Source: Agromyces allii
GTDB taxonomy: Bacteria > Actinomycetota > Actinomycetes > Actinomycetales > Microbacteriaceae
Assembly (NCBI RefSeq): GCF_009749385.1
Contig: NZ_WBIN01000013.1
Location: forward strand, 62,001-126,000
DNA: 64,000 nucleotides
Reading direction: 5' to 3'
This document shows, one piece after another, positions 18,796 to 26,288 of the stretch (position 1 is its first letter; the number at the start of each line of letters is the position of its first letter). A model generated the notes under the pieces. The model searched no databases and was not told the DNA's origin. It saw nothing but the letters and a program-made list of their open reading frames with translations. A program made the position numbers and the translations under genes.

Positions 18796-20394
18796 ATGGC
18801 CGATCGCCGCACCACCTCGTCGCGTTGGTGGCTGCCCGCGGGCGCGGGCGTGGCCTCCGTCATCGTCTTCGCCGGGGTGGGCGAACTCGCCGCGGCGCTG
18901 CTCGCGTCGGCATCGAGTCCGTTCGCCGTGGTCGGTTCGCTGCTCATCGATCTCGCGCCGCCGTGGGCGAAGGATGCCGCGATCGCGCTGTTCGGCACGA
19001 ACGACAAGGCCGCGCTGCTGGTCGGCATCGGTCTCGTGCTGCTCGTCGTGGCCGCGGGTGCCGGGGTCCTCGAGGCGCGGAGGCCGCCGTGGGGCCAGGT
19101 GGTCTTCTGGGTGTTCGGGGGCGTCGGCGTGCTCGCCGCGGTCACGCGCGCGAACGCCTCGATGCTGGCGTTCGCACCCGCGGCGCTCGCGGCGATCGCC
19201 GGGGTCGTGACGCTGCGGCTCCTCACGCAACGCCTCCCGGGTGCGGATGTCGAGCCGGCCGTCGCCGGTCCACCGCACGCCGCAAGCGGCGACGACGACG
19301 AGCGAGCGGATGCCGCGGGCACGGCCGCGATCGACCGCCGCCGGTTCCTCGGCTGGGCGGGCGGTGCCGCCGCGATCGGCGCACTCGCCGCCATGGGCGG
19401 TTACGCGCTGCAGGCCGGATCCCGCGCGGTCACGGCGGTGCGCCAGGCGATCCGGTTACCCGATCCGGTGTCATCGGCGTCGATTCCGGCTGGGGCGGAA
19501 CTCGACCTCGACGGTCTCTCGCCGTACGTGACGCCGAACGCGCAGTTCTATCGCATCGACACGGCGCTCGCGGTGCCGGCCGTCGAGCCGGCGAACTGGA
19601 GCCTGCGCATCCACGGCGACGTCGAGCAGGAGGTCGTGCTGACGTGGGACGAGCTGCTCGCCCTGCCCCTGGAGGAGTCCGTGACGACGCTGGCGTGCGT
19701 GTCGAACGAAGTCGGCGGCGGCCTCATCGGCAATGCGGTGTGGCTCGGCTACCCGATCCGCGAACTGCTCGCGACGGCCGTTCCGAGTGCGGATGCCGAC
19801 ATGGTGCTCTCGCGCAGCATCGACGGGTTCACGGCCTCGACGCCGCTCGAGGTGCTGCAGGACGACCGGAACGCGATCCTCGCGGTGGGCATGAACGGCG
19901 AGCCGTTGCCCGCCGAGCACGGGTTCCCGGTGCGCATGGTCGTGCCGGGGCTCTACGGCTACGTCTCGGCGACGAAGTGGGTGACCGAGCTCGAGGTGAC
20001 CCGGTTCGACGCGGCATCCGCGTATTGGACCGACCGCGGCTGGAGCGAGCGCGGTCCGATCAAGCTGCAGTCCCGCATCGACGTGCCCCGTCAGGGCCAG
20101 GGCCTCTCGGCCGGTCCGGTGGTCGTCGCCGGCGTCGCCTGGCACCAGCATGTGGGCGTCGCGGCGGTCGACGTGCAGGTCGACGACGGTCCGTGGCAAC
20201 CTGCAGCCCTCGCCACGGCCGTCTCGGACGACACCTGGGTGCAGTGGAGTTTCGACTGGGACGCGACCTCCGGCTCGCACACCCTGCGCGTGCGCGCGAC
20301 GGGCGCCGACGGCGAGGTGCAGACCTCGAAGCGCCAGGGCGTCGTGCCCGACGGCGCCACGGGCCTGCACTCGCGCGACGTGAACGTCGGCTGA
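18796..20394 (+). CDS. Membrane-anchored molybdopterin-dependent oxidoreductase (sulfite-oxidase family)
   Basis: The 532-residue protein has an N-terminal membrane module of about four helices (residues 10-145). A twin-arginine-like segment DRRRFLGWAGGAAAIGALAA (~175) with its own helix follows. The molybdopterin domain (~235-415) contains the Cys ligand motif TTLACVSNEVGGGLIGNAVW and MVVPGLYGYVSATKWV. The C-terminal region (~420-530) is the Ig-like dimerisation domain of sulfite oxidases. The catalytic domain probably faces outside the membrane, as in YedY/MsrP-like enzymes. The physiological substrate is unknown, and no haem-binding partner gene is adjacent. Confidence 0.88.
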   Translation: MADRRTTSSRWWLPAGAGVASVIVFAGVGELAAALLASASSPFAVVGSLLIDLAPPWAKDAAIALFGTNDKAALLVGIGLVLLVVAAGAGVLEARRPPWGQVVFWVFGGVGVLAAVTRANASMLAFAPAALAAIAGVVTLRLLTQRLPGADVEPAVAGPPHAASGDDDERADAAGTAAIDRRRFLGWAGGAAAIGALAAMGGYALQAGSRAVTAVRQAIRLPDPVSSASIPAGAELDLDGLSPYVTPNAQFYRIDTALAVPAVEPANWSLRIHGDVEQEVVLTWDELLALPLEESVTTLACVSNEVGGGLIGNAVWLGYPIRELLATAVPSADADMVLSRSIDGFTASTPLEVLQDDRNAILAVGMNGEPLPAEHGFPVRMVVPGLYGYVSATKWVTELEVTRFDAASAYWTDRGWSERGPIKLQSRIDVPRQGQGLSAGPVVVAGVAWHQHVGVAAVDVQVDDGPWQPAALATAVSDDTWVQWSFDWDATSGSHTLRVRATGADGEVQTSKRQGVVPDGATGLHSRDVNVG

Positions 20395-20404
20395 GGCGCC
20401 CGGG

Positions 20405-20469
20405 GCGGCGACGCGTCTCGAAACCGGGCAGGGGTTTCGAGACGCGTCCGACTCCGTCGGGCGCTCCTC
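20405..20469. repeat. REP-like palindromic element, copy 1 (left outer arm missing)
   Basis: These 65 bases are identical to 20921-20985. They include the perfect 16-bp inner stem GACGCGTCTCGAAACC / GGTTTCGAGACGCGTC with a 7-nt loop. The element sits 10 bp after the oxidoreductase stop and could also act as its terminator. Confidence 0.8.
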
Positions 20470-20515
20470 GACCGGCGGGGCGCTCCTCAACGGGCGGGGC
20501 GCTCCTCAACCGGCG
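20459..20515. repeat. Three 19-bp tandem repeats of the element's right end
   Basis: The unit GGGCGCTCCTCAACCGGCG or a close variant occurs three times in a row, with GCGCTCCTC starting at 20461, 20480 and 20499. It is the right terminus of the palindromic element, multiplied. The last unit runs into the end of the GIY-YIG remnant. Confidence 0.7.
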
Positions 20516-20807
20516 GAGCGCGTTTCGCGTCGGCGACGTCTCGCCGAAAGCCGCGGAAGTTCGCTCATGCGACCTTCGACGAGTGCTCGGCGCTTGGCGC
20601 GGCTCCACCCCTGCACCCGCTTCTCCATGGCGTACGCCTCGTCGATCCGTTCGAACTCTTGGCTGTAGACGAGACGCACCGGCAATCGCCGCCGGGTATA
20701 GAACGCACCTTCTCCACGACGATGCTGAGCGACTCTCCGTTGAGGTCGAGCGTGCTGCCGACGTAGGTCGTGCCGTCGGCGCATTCCAGGAGGTAGACAT
20801 GCGGCAT
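20506..20807 (-). pseudogene. GIY-YIG nuclease family gene, broken by a one-base deletion
   Basis: From an ATG at 20807 the minus strand reads MPHVYLLECADGTTYVGSTL, the GIY-YIG N terminus, and then loses its frame. A second frame continues as RRVAQHRRGEGAFYTRRRLP and LVYSQEFERIDEAYAMEKRV and ends at 20506. Both halves fit one ~100-residue GIY-YIG protein. The break is at CTCAACGG (forward 20737-20744). Restoring one G (CTCGAACGG) gives the expected family residues DLERRV. The 302-nt span equals 101 codons minus one base. A sequencing error is the alternative. Confidence 0.85.
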
Positions 20808-20896
20808 TCCACGAGGATGACCTGCACCGGCGGGCGCCCCACGCCTCGGGCCGGAGTCGTGAGCGGATCCATGCCGGCGGCGTCTGTGGAGGAACG

Positions 20897-20991
20897 CTGG
20901 TTGAGGAGCGCCGGCGCGGAGCGGCGACGCGTCTCGAAACCGGGCAGGGGTTTCGAGACGCGTCCGACTCCGTCGGGCGCTCCTCAACCAG
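20897..20991. repeat. REP-like palindromic element, complete 95-bp copy
   Basis: The element has nested perfect arms. Outer: CTGGTTGAGGAGCGCC (20897-20912) with GGCGCTCCTCAACCAG (20976-20991). Inner: 16 bp at 20926-20941 with 20949-20964 around a 7-nt loop. The segment between inner and outer arms is partly complementary. It lies just before the GIY-YIG start, in the gap before the convergent amidase gene. Confidence 0.85.
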
Positions 20992-21036
20992 CGGGGCAAC
21001 CGGCGCCCGGGGCGGGTGCCCGGGCGCCTCAGGCGG

Positions 21037-22824
21037 TCACGGCAGGCGCGGGGTGCGCGGCGGCTCGCTGCGGCGCGCGCCGGTCGCCTCGAAGGCGGCG
21101 GCCAGGCGCAGCAGCGCCGTGTCGTCGTAGGCGCGGCCGGCGAACGTGAGCCCGACCGGCATCCCGATGTCGGACATCGTGCCCATGGGCACCGTGACCG
21201 TCGGGATGCCGAGGTGCCGCGGCACGAGGTTGCCGTTCGCGACCCAGACGCCGTTGCGCCAGCCGAGGTCGGCCGAGGCCTCGTTCACGTCCATGTCGGC
21301 GGGGCCGACGTCGGCGGAGGCCGGGAAGATCACGGCGTCGAGGCCGAGCCCGTCCATCCACGCCTCGAGATCGATGCGACGCGTCTCCTCGAGTCCGCGC
21401 AGGCCCTCCTCGAGCTCGGGCATGTCGTCGAACGTCGCCTCGGGGTGCTCGCGCACCCAGGTCGGGTAGGTCACGACGTCGTCCTCGAAGCCGAAGTACC
21501 GGTCGGGCAGCGTGCCCTCGGGCTGCGGGAAGATGCGTTCGCCGTCGACGCCCGCGAGCGAGTCGAGGGCGGGGTCGCCGTTCGCGGCCAGGAAGTCGTT
21601 CCACGACCAGGCCGAGAGATCCACGATCTCGCGGCGCAGGTACTCGGGCGAGACGAGTCCGCGCGTCGCGATGGTCGGGGCGCCCACGCGATCGCCCTCG
21701 TAGTTCGACACGACCGGGAAGTCGACCTCGACGACCTCGGCGCCCGCGGCCTCGAGGTCGCGGCGTGCGGCCTCCCACAGGTCGATGACCGAGGCGCGGG
21801 TCTCGATGCGCTGTCCGGTCGATCCGCCGATGCCGGGCTCGCGACCCGGCTCCGCCGTCCCCGCCTCGGGGTCGGCGTTGACGTACATGCGCGGGATGCC
21901 GAAGCGGCGACCGGCGAGCACGGCACGCGCGGCGTCGAGACGGGCGCCCGCGGCATCCGTCGCTCCCGCGGCATCCGTCACCGCGAGCCCGACGTAGGAG
22001 TCGGGGCGCACGTCGGAGGCCTTCGGGATCTCGACCCACGGCTGCACGCGCCAGAAGTCGCCACGTGTGTCCGCATCGTCGACGACGATGACGTCGAGCA
22101 CCTCGAGCAGGTCGGCGATGGTGCGCGTGTGCGGCACGACGACGTCCATCGTGGGCACGAGGGGCCAGTTGCCGCGCACCGAGATGACGCCGCGCGAGGG
22201 CGTGTACGCGCAGAGGGCGTTGTTCGACGCGGGCGCTCGGCCGCTCGACCAGGTCTCCTCGCCGAGCCCGAAGGCGGCGAACGAGGCGGCCGTCGCGGTT
22301 CCGGAGCCGTTCGACGAGCCCGAGCCGAACGCGGCCGTCAGGAAGTCGGCGTTGTACGGGCTCTCGGCACGTCCGTAGACGCCGCGCTGCATGCCGCCGT
22401 TCGCCATCGGCGGCATGTTCGTCAGGCCGATGAGCACCGCGCCGGCGCCGCGGAGGCGCTCGATCGTGAACGCGTCGCGCTGCGCGACGAGATGCTCGAA
22501 CGCCGGGGAACCGGCTGCGGCCGTCAGTCCCTTCGCGAGGTAGCTGTCCTTCGCGGTGTACGGGATGCCGTCGAGCGGGCCGAGCGCCTCGCCGCGCGAC
22601 CGGCGAACGTCGGAGGCGACGGCGTCGGCGCGGGCGTCGGGGTTCGCGACCACGAGCGCGTTCAGCGCCGTGTCCGTGCCCGCGGCGTCGTAGGCCGCGA
22701 TGCGCGCGAGGTACGCGTCGAGCAGCTCGACCGAGGTGACGAGGCCCGACTCGAGCGCGGCGCGCAGCTCGGCGATCGTCGCCTCGACGACGTCGAACCC
22801 CGAGGCGCCGGAACCGCCGGTCAT
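21037..22824 (-). CDS. Amidase (amidase-signature family)
   Basis: This 595-residue amidase-signature hydrolase has the catalytic Lys in GIPYTAKDSYLAKG and the Gly/Ser-rich block GSGSSNGSGTATAASFAAFG, with the nucleophile region EETWSSGRAP. Family members hydrolyse C-N amide bonds. The C-terminal part (~490-580) contains AVIFPASADVGPADMD and PTVTVPMGT. It is the last gene of a permease-deiminase-amidase operon, and its ATG overlaps the deiminase stop (ATGA). It is therefore a candidate for acting on the deiminase product (for example N-carbamoylputrescine). Canonical AguB is a nitrilase-family protein, so this assignment is inference. Confidence 0.88.
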   Translation of the reverse strand: MTGGSGASGFDVVEATIAELRAALESGLVTSVELLDAYLARIAAYDAAGTDTALNALVVANPDARADAVASDVRRSRGEALGPLDGIPYTAKDSYLAKGLTAAAGSPAFEHLVAQRDAFTIERLRGAGAVLIGLTNMPPMANGGMQRGVYGRAESPYNADFLTAAFGSGSSNGSGTATAASFAAFGLGEETWSSGRAPASNNALCAYTPSRGVISVRGNWPLVPTMDVVVPHTRTIADLLEVLDVIVVDDADTRGDFWRVQPWVEIPKASDVRPDSYVGLAVTDAAGATDAAGARLDAARAVLAGRRFGIPRMYVNADPEAGTAEPGREPGIGGSTGQRIETRASVIDLWEAARRDLEAAGAEVVEVDFPVVSNYEGDRVGAPTIATRGLVSPEYLRREIVDLSAWSWNDFLAANGDPALDSLAGVDGERIFPQPEGTLPDRYFGFEDDVVTYPTWVREHPEATFDDMPELEEGLRGLEETRRIDLEAWMDGLGLDAVIFPASADVGPADMDVNEASADLGWRNGVWVANGNLVPRHLGIPTVTVPMGTMSDIGMPVGLTFAGRAYDDTALLRLAAAFEATGARRSEPPRTPRLP

Positions 22825-23861
22825 CGGGCGCTCGGCAGCGACGGCTGCTGCTGGGTGATGCAGTGGATCCCACCGCCGCGCGCGAACAGCGGTCGTGCAT
22901 CGACCGTCACGGCCTTGCGGCCCGGGTAGGCCGCCTCGAGGACGTCGCGCGCCGCGGCATCCGCCCGGTCGTCGCCGAAGCCGCACGCGATGACGCCGCC
23001 GTTCACGACGAGGTGGTTCACGTAGCTCCAGTCGACGAAGCCCTCGTCGTCGCGGATCGCGGCGGGTGCGGGCAGGTCGAGGATCTCGAACGTGCGGCCC
23101 GCGGCATCCGTCTCCTGCGAGAGCCGTGCGCGCAGGTCGCGCGTCACCTCGAAGTCGGGGTGCTCGGTCGAGTCCTGGCGGTGCAGGAGCATGCGACCGG
23201 GCGAGGCGAGGGTCGCGACGATGTCGACGTGCCCGCTCGTGCCGAAGTCGTCGTAGTCGCGCGTGAGGCCGCGGGGAAGCCAGACGGCCTTCGTCGCGCC
23301 GATGGTGCGGGCCATCTCGGCCTCCACACGTGCGCGGTCGGCGTAGGGGTTGCGTCGCGGGTCGAGCTGCACGGTCTCGGTGAGCAGCACGGTGCCCTCG
23401 CCGTCGACGTGGATGCCGCCGCCCTCGTTCACGAGCACGGAGCTCACGAGCTCGGCGCCGACGAGCTCGGCGATGATGCGGGCGTGCTCGGCCGACTTGC
23501 GCCACTCCGACCACTCGTGGTCGCCCCAGCCGTTGAAGATCCAGTCGACCGCGCCGAGCACGCCGGGGCGCTCGTCGTCGACCACGAAGGTCGGGCCGTG
23601 GTCGCGCATCCAGTACTCGTCGACGGGCGCCTCGACCTGGGTGACGCCGCTGCCGAGCAGTTGCGCGGCGCGCTCGCGCTCGGTCGGGTCGACGAGCATC
23701 GTCACGGGCTCGAACTCGGCGACCGCGTGCGCGACGGCGGTCCACGCCGTGTAGGCCTCCTCGTGGTCGGCGGCCGACTCGCCGAGCGTGGTCCCGGCGG
23801 TCGGGAACGCCATCCAGGTGCGGTCGTGCGGTGCGGTCTCAGCGGGCATGCGCCAGGTCAT
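22821..23861 (-). CDS. Agmatine deiminase family protein
   Basis: The 346-residue protein has the guanidine-modifying-enzyme motifs EYWMRDHGPTFVVDD, LVNEGGGIHVDGEGTVL, DFGTSGHVDIVATLASPG with the catalytic His, and the C-terminal GGGIHCITQQQP with the nucleophilic Cys. Canonical members turn agmatine into N-carbamoylputrescine and ammonia. Overlaps of ATGA type on both sides place it in one operon with a nucleobase-type permease and an amidase. Other guanidino compounds are possible substrates, because the partner genes differ from the usual aguA-aguB set. Confidence 0.9.
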   Translation of the reverse strand: MTWRMPAETAPHDRTWMAFPTAGTTLGESAADHEEAYTAWTAVAHAVAEFEPVTMLVDPTERERAAQLLGSGVTQVEAPVDEYWMRDHGPTFVVDDERPGVLGAVDWIFNGWGDHEWSEWRKSAEHARIIAELVGAELVSSVLVNEGGGIHVDGEGTVLLTETVQLDPRRNPYADRARVEAEMARTIGATKAVWLPRGLTRDYDDFGTSGHVDIVATLASPGRMLLHRQDSTEHPDFEVTRDLRARLSQETDAAGRTFEILDLPAPAAIRDDEGFVDWSYVNHLVVNGGVIACGFGDDRADAAARDVLEAAYPGRKAVTVDARPLFARGGGIHCITQQQPSLPSAR

Positions 23862-25444
23862 GCGTGGGCTCCTTCGGTTCGGTCGGATGCCGCGGCATCC
23901 GTTTCGATGATCGCAGCGGATGCCGCGGCCGGGCGCTTCGCCGGGTCGCGATAGGGGTTCGTGGTCAGCCAGAGCACGGCGTACAGGCCGCCGGCGAGGA
24001 GCGGGCCGACGATCGCGGAGAGGTCGGCACCGCCGAGCGCGGTCGCGATCGGGCCGACGTAGAGCGTCGTGTTGGCCGAGAGCACGGCGACCGTCATCGC
24101 GCCGACGACGGCGATCACGCCCGGCCAGAAGACACCGCCGCGGTACCAGAACGGGCTGCCGCGGCGCTCGTCGGTGAGGGCGAGGCCGTCGTACCGGTTG
24201 CGGCGCAGCACGATGTCGACCGCGTACACGGCGACGAGCGGTCCGAGCACCGTGACGGCCAGCTCGAGCGAGGAGTTCAGCGCGTCGAGGAAGCTCGGGG
24301 CGATGAAGAGCAGCCAGGCGGCAGCGGCGGTCGCGGCGAGACCCGTCACGACGACGGTGAGGGCTCGCGGCATCCGGAACCCGAGGCCCTGCGCGTAGAG
24401 GCCCGTGGAGTAGGCGACGAGCACGTTGTTCGTGATGCTCGAGAGCACGATCATCGCGAGGAAGACGGGCGTGAACCAGCCGGGCACGATCTCGGAGATC
24501 GTCAGCTGCGGGTCGGTCATGTCGATCGCGGTGCCCGCGACGACGCCGAGCGTGCCGATGAAGATGGCCGGGATGAAGCCGCCGAGCGCGGTCCAGACCG
24601 CGACCTTCGTCTTCGAGACGTCGCTCGGCAGGTAACGCGCGTAGTCGGCGCCGGTGCCCCACGAGAGCGGGCTCGACGCGACGATCGCGAAGCCGAGGAG
24701 CAGCATCGCCCAGTGCTCGCCCGGCTCGAGCGGAGCGGGCGCGTACGTGAAGTCAGCCGCTCCGAACACGAAGACGGCGAGCACGATGAAGACCACGGCG
24801 AGCGCGGCCGAGAAGTACGGGGCGAGCTTGAGGATCGTCGCGTGGCCGTAGATGCCGATCACGAAGCTCAACGCGGCGACGACCACGAGCACGCCCCACT
24901 CGGCACCCGCGGGCAGCACGATGCCGATCTGGGCGACCAGCGCGAGGGCCGCGAGCGTCGCGAACGCGATGTTGATGATCTCGTAGAAGATGCCGATGGC
25001 CACGCCGAGTCCGGCGCCGAAGACGCGACTGCCGCGGATGCCGAACATGGCGCGCATGATCGCGACGCTCGGGGTGCCGGAGGCCGGGCCGCTGATCGCG
25101 AGCAGGCCTACGGCCGCCCACCAGAGGTTGCCGAGCACCGTGACGGCCAGCGCCTCCCAGAGCGGGAGGCCGAGCAGCATGAGCACGCCGCCGATGACGA
25201 AGTAGAGGTAGATGACGTTGGCCGACATCCAGACCCAGAACAGCTCGCGGGGCTTGCCGTGCCGCTCGGACTCGGGGATGAAGTCGGCGCCGTGCGTCTC
25301 GACGTGGCCGGCGCGGTCGGCGGCGGGCGTGGTCGTGGCGGCGTGCTGCGCTGCGCCGGCTGCGTCGGGCGCGGCCCCGGGCGTGGCGAGCTGAGGGTGC
25401 GGCGTCGTTGCGGCATCCGGGGTCGCGGTGGTGGTGTTGCTCAT
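23858..25444 (-). CDS. NCS1-family permease (cytosine/purine permease type)
   Basis: This 528-residue protein has about 12 hydrophobic segments and a ~60-residue polar N terminus. NCS1 features include FWVWMSANVIYLYFVIGGVL (helix 1), WGTGADYARYLPSDVSKTKV and NNVLVAYSTGLYAQGLGF. NCS1 carriers import nucleobases, hydantoins, allantoin and related N-compounds with Na+ or H+. As the first gene of the operon it probably imports the compound handled by the deiminase and amidase. A 20-bp dyad lies 54 bp upstream of its ATG. Confidence 0.9.
   Translation of the reverse strand: MSNTTTATPDAATTPHPQLATPGAAPDAAGAAQHAATTTPAADRAGHVETHGADFIPESERHGKPRELFWVWMSANVIYLYFVIGGVLMLLGLPLWEALAVTVLGNLWWAAVGLLAISGPASGTPSVAIMRAMFGIRGSRVFGAGLGVAIGIFYEIINIAFATLAALALVAQIGIVLPAGAEWGVLVVVAALSFVIGIYGHATILKLAPYFSAALAVVFIVLAVFVFGAADFTYAPAPLEPGEHWAMLLLGFAIVASSPLSWGTGADYARYLPSDVSKTKVAVWTALGGFIPAIFIGTLGVVAGTAIDMTDPQLTISEIVPGWFTPVFLAMIVLSSITNNVLVAYSTGLYAQGLGFRMPRALTVVVTGLAATAAAAWLLFIAPSFLDALNSSLELAVTVLGPLVAVYAVDIVLRRNRYDGLALTDERRGSPFWYRGGVFWPGVIAVVGAMTVAVLSANTTLYVGPIATALGGADLSAIVGPLLAGGLYAVLWLTTNPYRDPAKRPAAASAAIIETDAAASDRTEGAHA
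23884..23901. repeat. Perfect palindrome of the over-represented word (coding)
   Basis: CGGATGCCGCGGCATCCG near the 3' end of the NCS1 permease gene. A further single copy of the word follows within 20 bp (23918). Confidence 0.7.
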
Positions 25445-25498
25445 CGTTGAGGACTCTCGGCTGGTCGATCTCTCGACAGGATCGGGGACTCGATCTAC

Positions 25499-25518
25499 TA
25501 TTGATCAATCGATCAATA
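25499..25518. promoter_or_regulatory. Dyad operator between the TetR gene and the permease operon
   Basis: TATTGATC (25499-25506) and GATCAATA (25511-25518) form a perfect inverted repeat around AATC. The AT-rich dyad stands out in a GC-rich region and sits between the divergent starts (25444 and 25551). It most likely binds the adjacent TetR protein and controls both directions. TAGTAGAT just next to it may hold the -10 of the permease operon. Confidence 0.75.
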
Positions 25519-25550
25519 AGTTGCAGCGACGCTACCGACACGAGGTCACC

Positions 25551-26189
25551 ATGTCAAGACCGGTCCGCAAGAAGGCCGCCCGCAAGACCCCGGCAGAACG
25601 ATCGGCCGAGATCACGGATGCCGCGCGCGACGTCGCCCTCGAGCAGGGCCTGTACGCGGTCACCCTGCGCAGCGTGGCCGCACGCATCGACGTGGCCCCC
25701 GCGCTCGTCGCGCACTACGAGCCGAACATGGACGCCCTGATCGCGAGCACCTTCGGCACCGTCGTCGCCACCGAGCTCGCCGAGGTCGCCGCGCTGCTCG
25801 CGCCGTTGCCGACGCCACGGGAGCGGCTCGCGCAGTTGCTCGACACCCTCCTCGACGGCACGCGCGCCGACGTCACCGTGATCTGGGTCGAGGCCTGGGC
25901 CATGGGTCGTCGCAACGAGGCGCTCGCACAGCGCGTGCGCGACGAGATGGACGACTGGCACGCCTTCCTGCTCGGCATCGTCGAGTCCGGCGTCGCGGCC
26001 GGCGAGTTCGAGACCGACGACGCGGCATCCGTCGCCTGGCAGCTGCTCGGCATGATCGACGGGCTGAACGCGCACGCGCTCGTGCGCTGGGCCGACTCGA
26101 GCTCCGACCTCGGCGATCGCGGGGCGCGCCTCGGGCAGGCGGTCGAGGGCATGCTGGGCATCGCACGGGGGGCGCTCACCGGGCCCTAG
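25551..26189 (+). CDS. TetR-family transcriptional regulator
   Basis: The 212-residue protein has a TetR helix-turn-helix at ~20-65 (AEITDAARDVALEQGLYAVT, LRSVAARIDVAPALVAHYEP) and a helical ligand domain after it (WVEAWAMGRRNEALAQRVRD resembles BetI-like C termini). The ATG is preceded by GAGGT as ribosome-binding site. It is divergent from the permease-deiminase-amidase operon with a clear dyad between them, so it probably represses that operon until a substrate or product binds. Confidence 0.92.
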   Translation: MSRPVRKKAARKTPAERSAEITDAARDVALEQGLYAVTLRSVAARIDVAPALVAHYEPNMDALIASTFGTVVATELAEVAALLAPLPTPRERLAQLLDTLLDGTRADVTVIWVEAWAMGRRNEALAQRVRDEMDDWHAFLLGIVESGVAAGEFETDDAASVAWQLLGMIDGLNAHALVRWADSSSDLGDRGARLGQAVEGMLGIARGALTGP

Positions 26190-26288
26190 CCCGCGAACGC
26201 GGCAGGCTTCCGCGCCTCGAGCCGACCCGGTCGATGTCGGATGCCGCGGCTAACGTTGAGCCACGGCAGCACGGTCGGAGGGAGCCCG

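Larger units (their letters stand above)
20395..21036. other. Repeat-rich intergenic island with one pseudogene
   Basis: No intact gene is present in these 642 bases. They contain a partial palindromic element (20405-20469), three 19-bp tandem units (20459-20515), a frameshifted GIY-YIG gene on the minus strand, and a complete 95-bp palindromic element (20897-20991). The island separates the convergent oxidoreductase and amidase genes. Confidence 0.7.

Noticed and set aside
20405-20991. CRISPR-like array from the repeated 65-bp sequence
   Set aside because: Only two copies 516 bp apart, no regular spacers, and the repeat is itself a long palindrome; no cas genes.
21037-23745. Apparent long amidase frame with an N-terminal extension
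   Set aside because: The part upstream of 22824 overlaps the deiminase gene out of frame and is Arg-rich. The real amidase starts at 22824 with an ATGA overlap.
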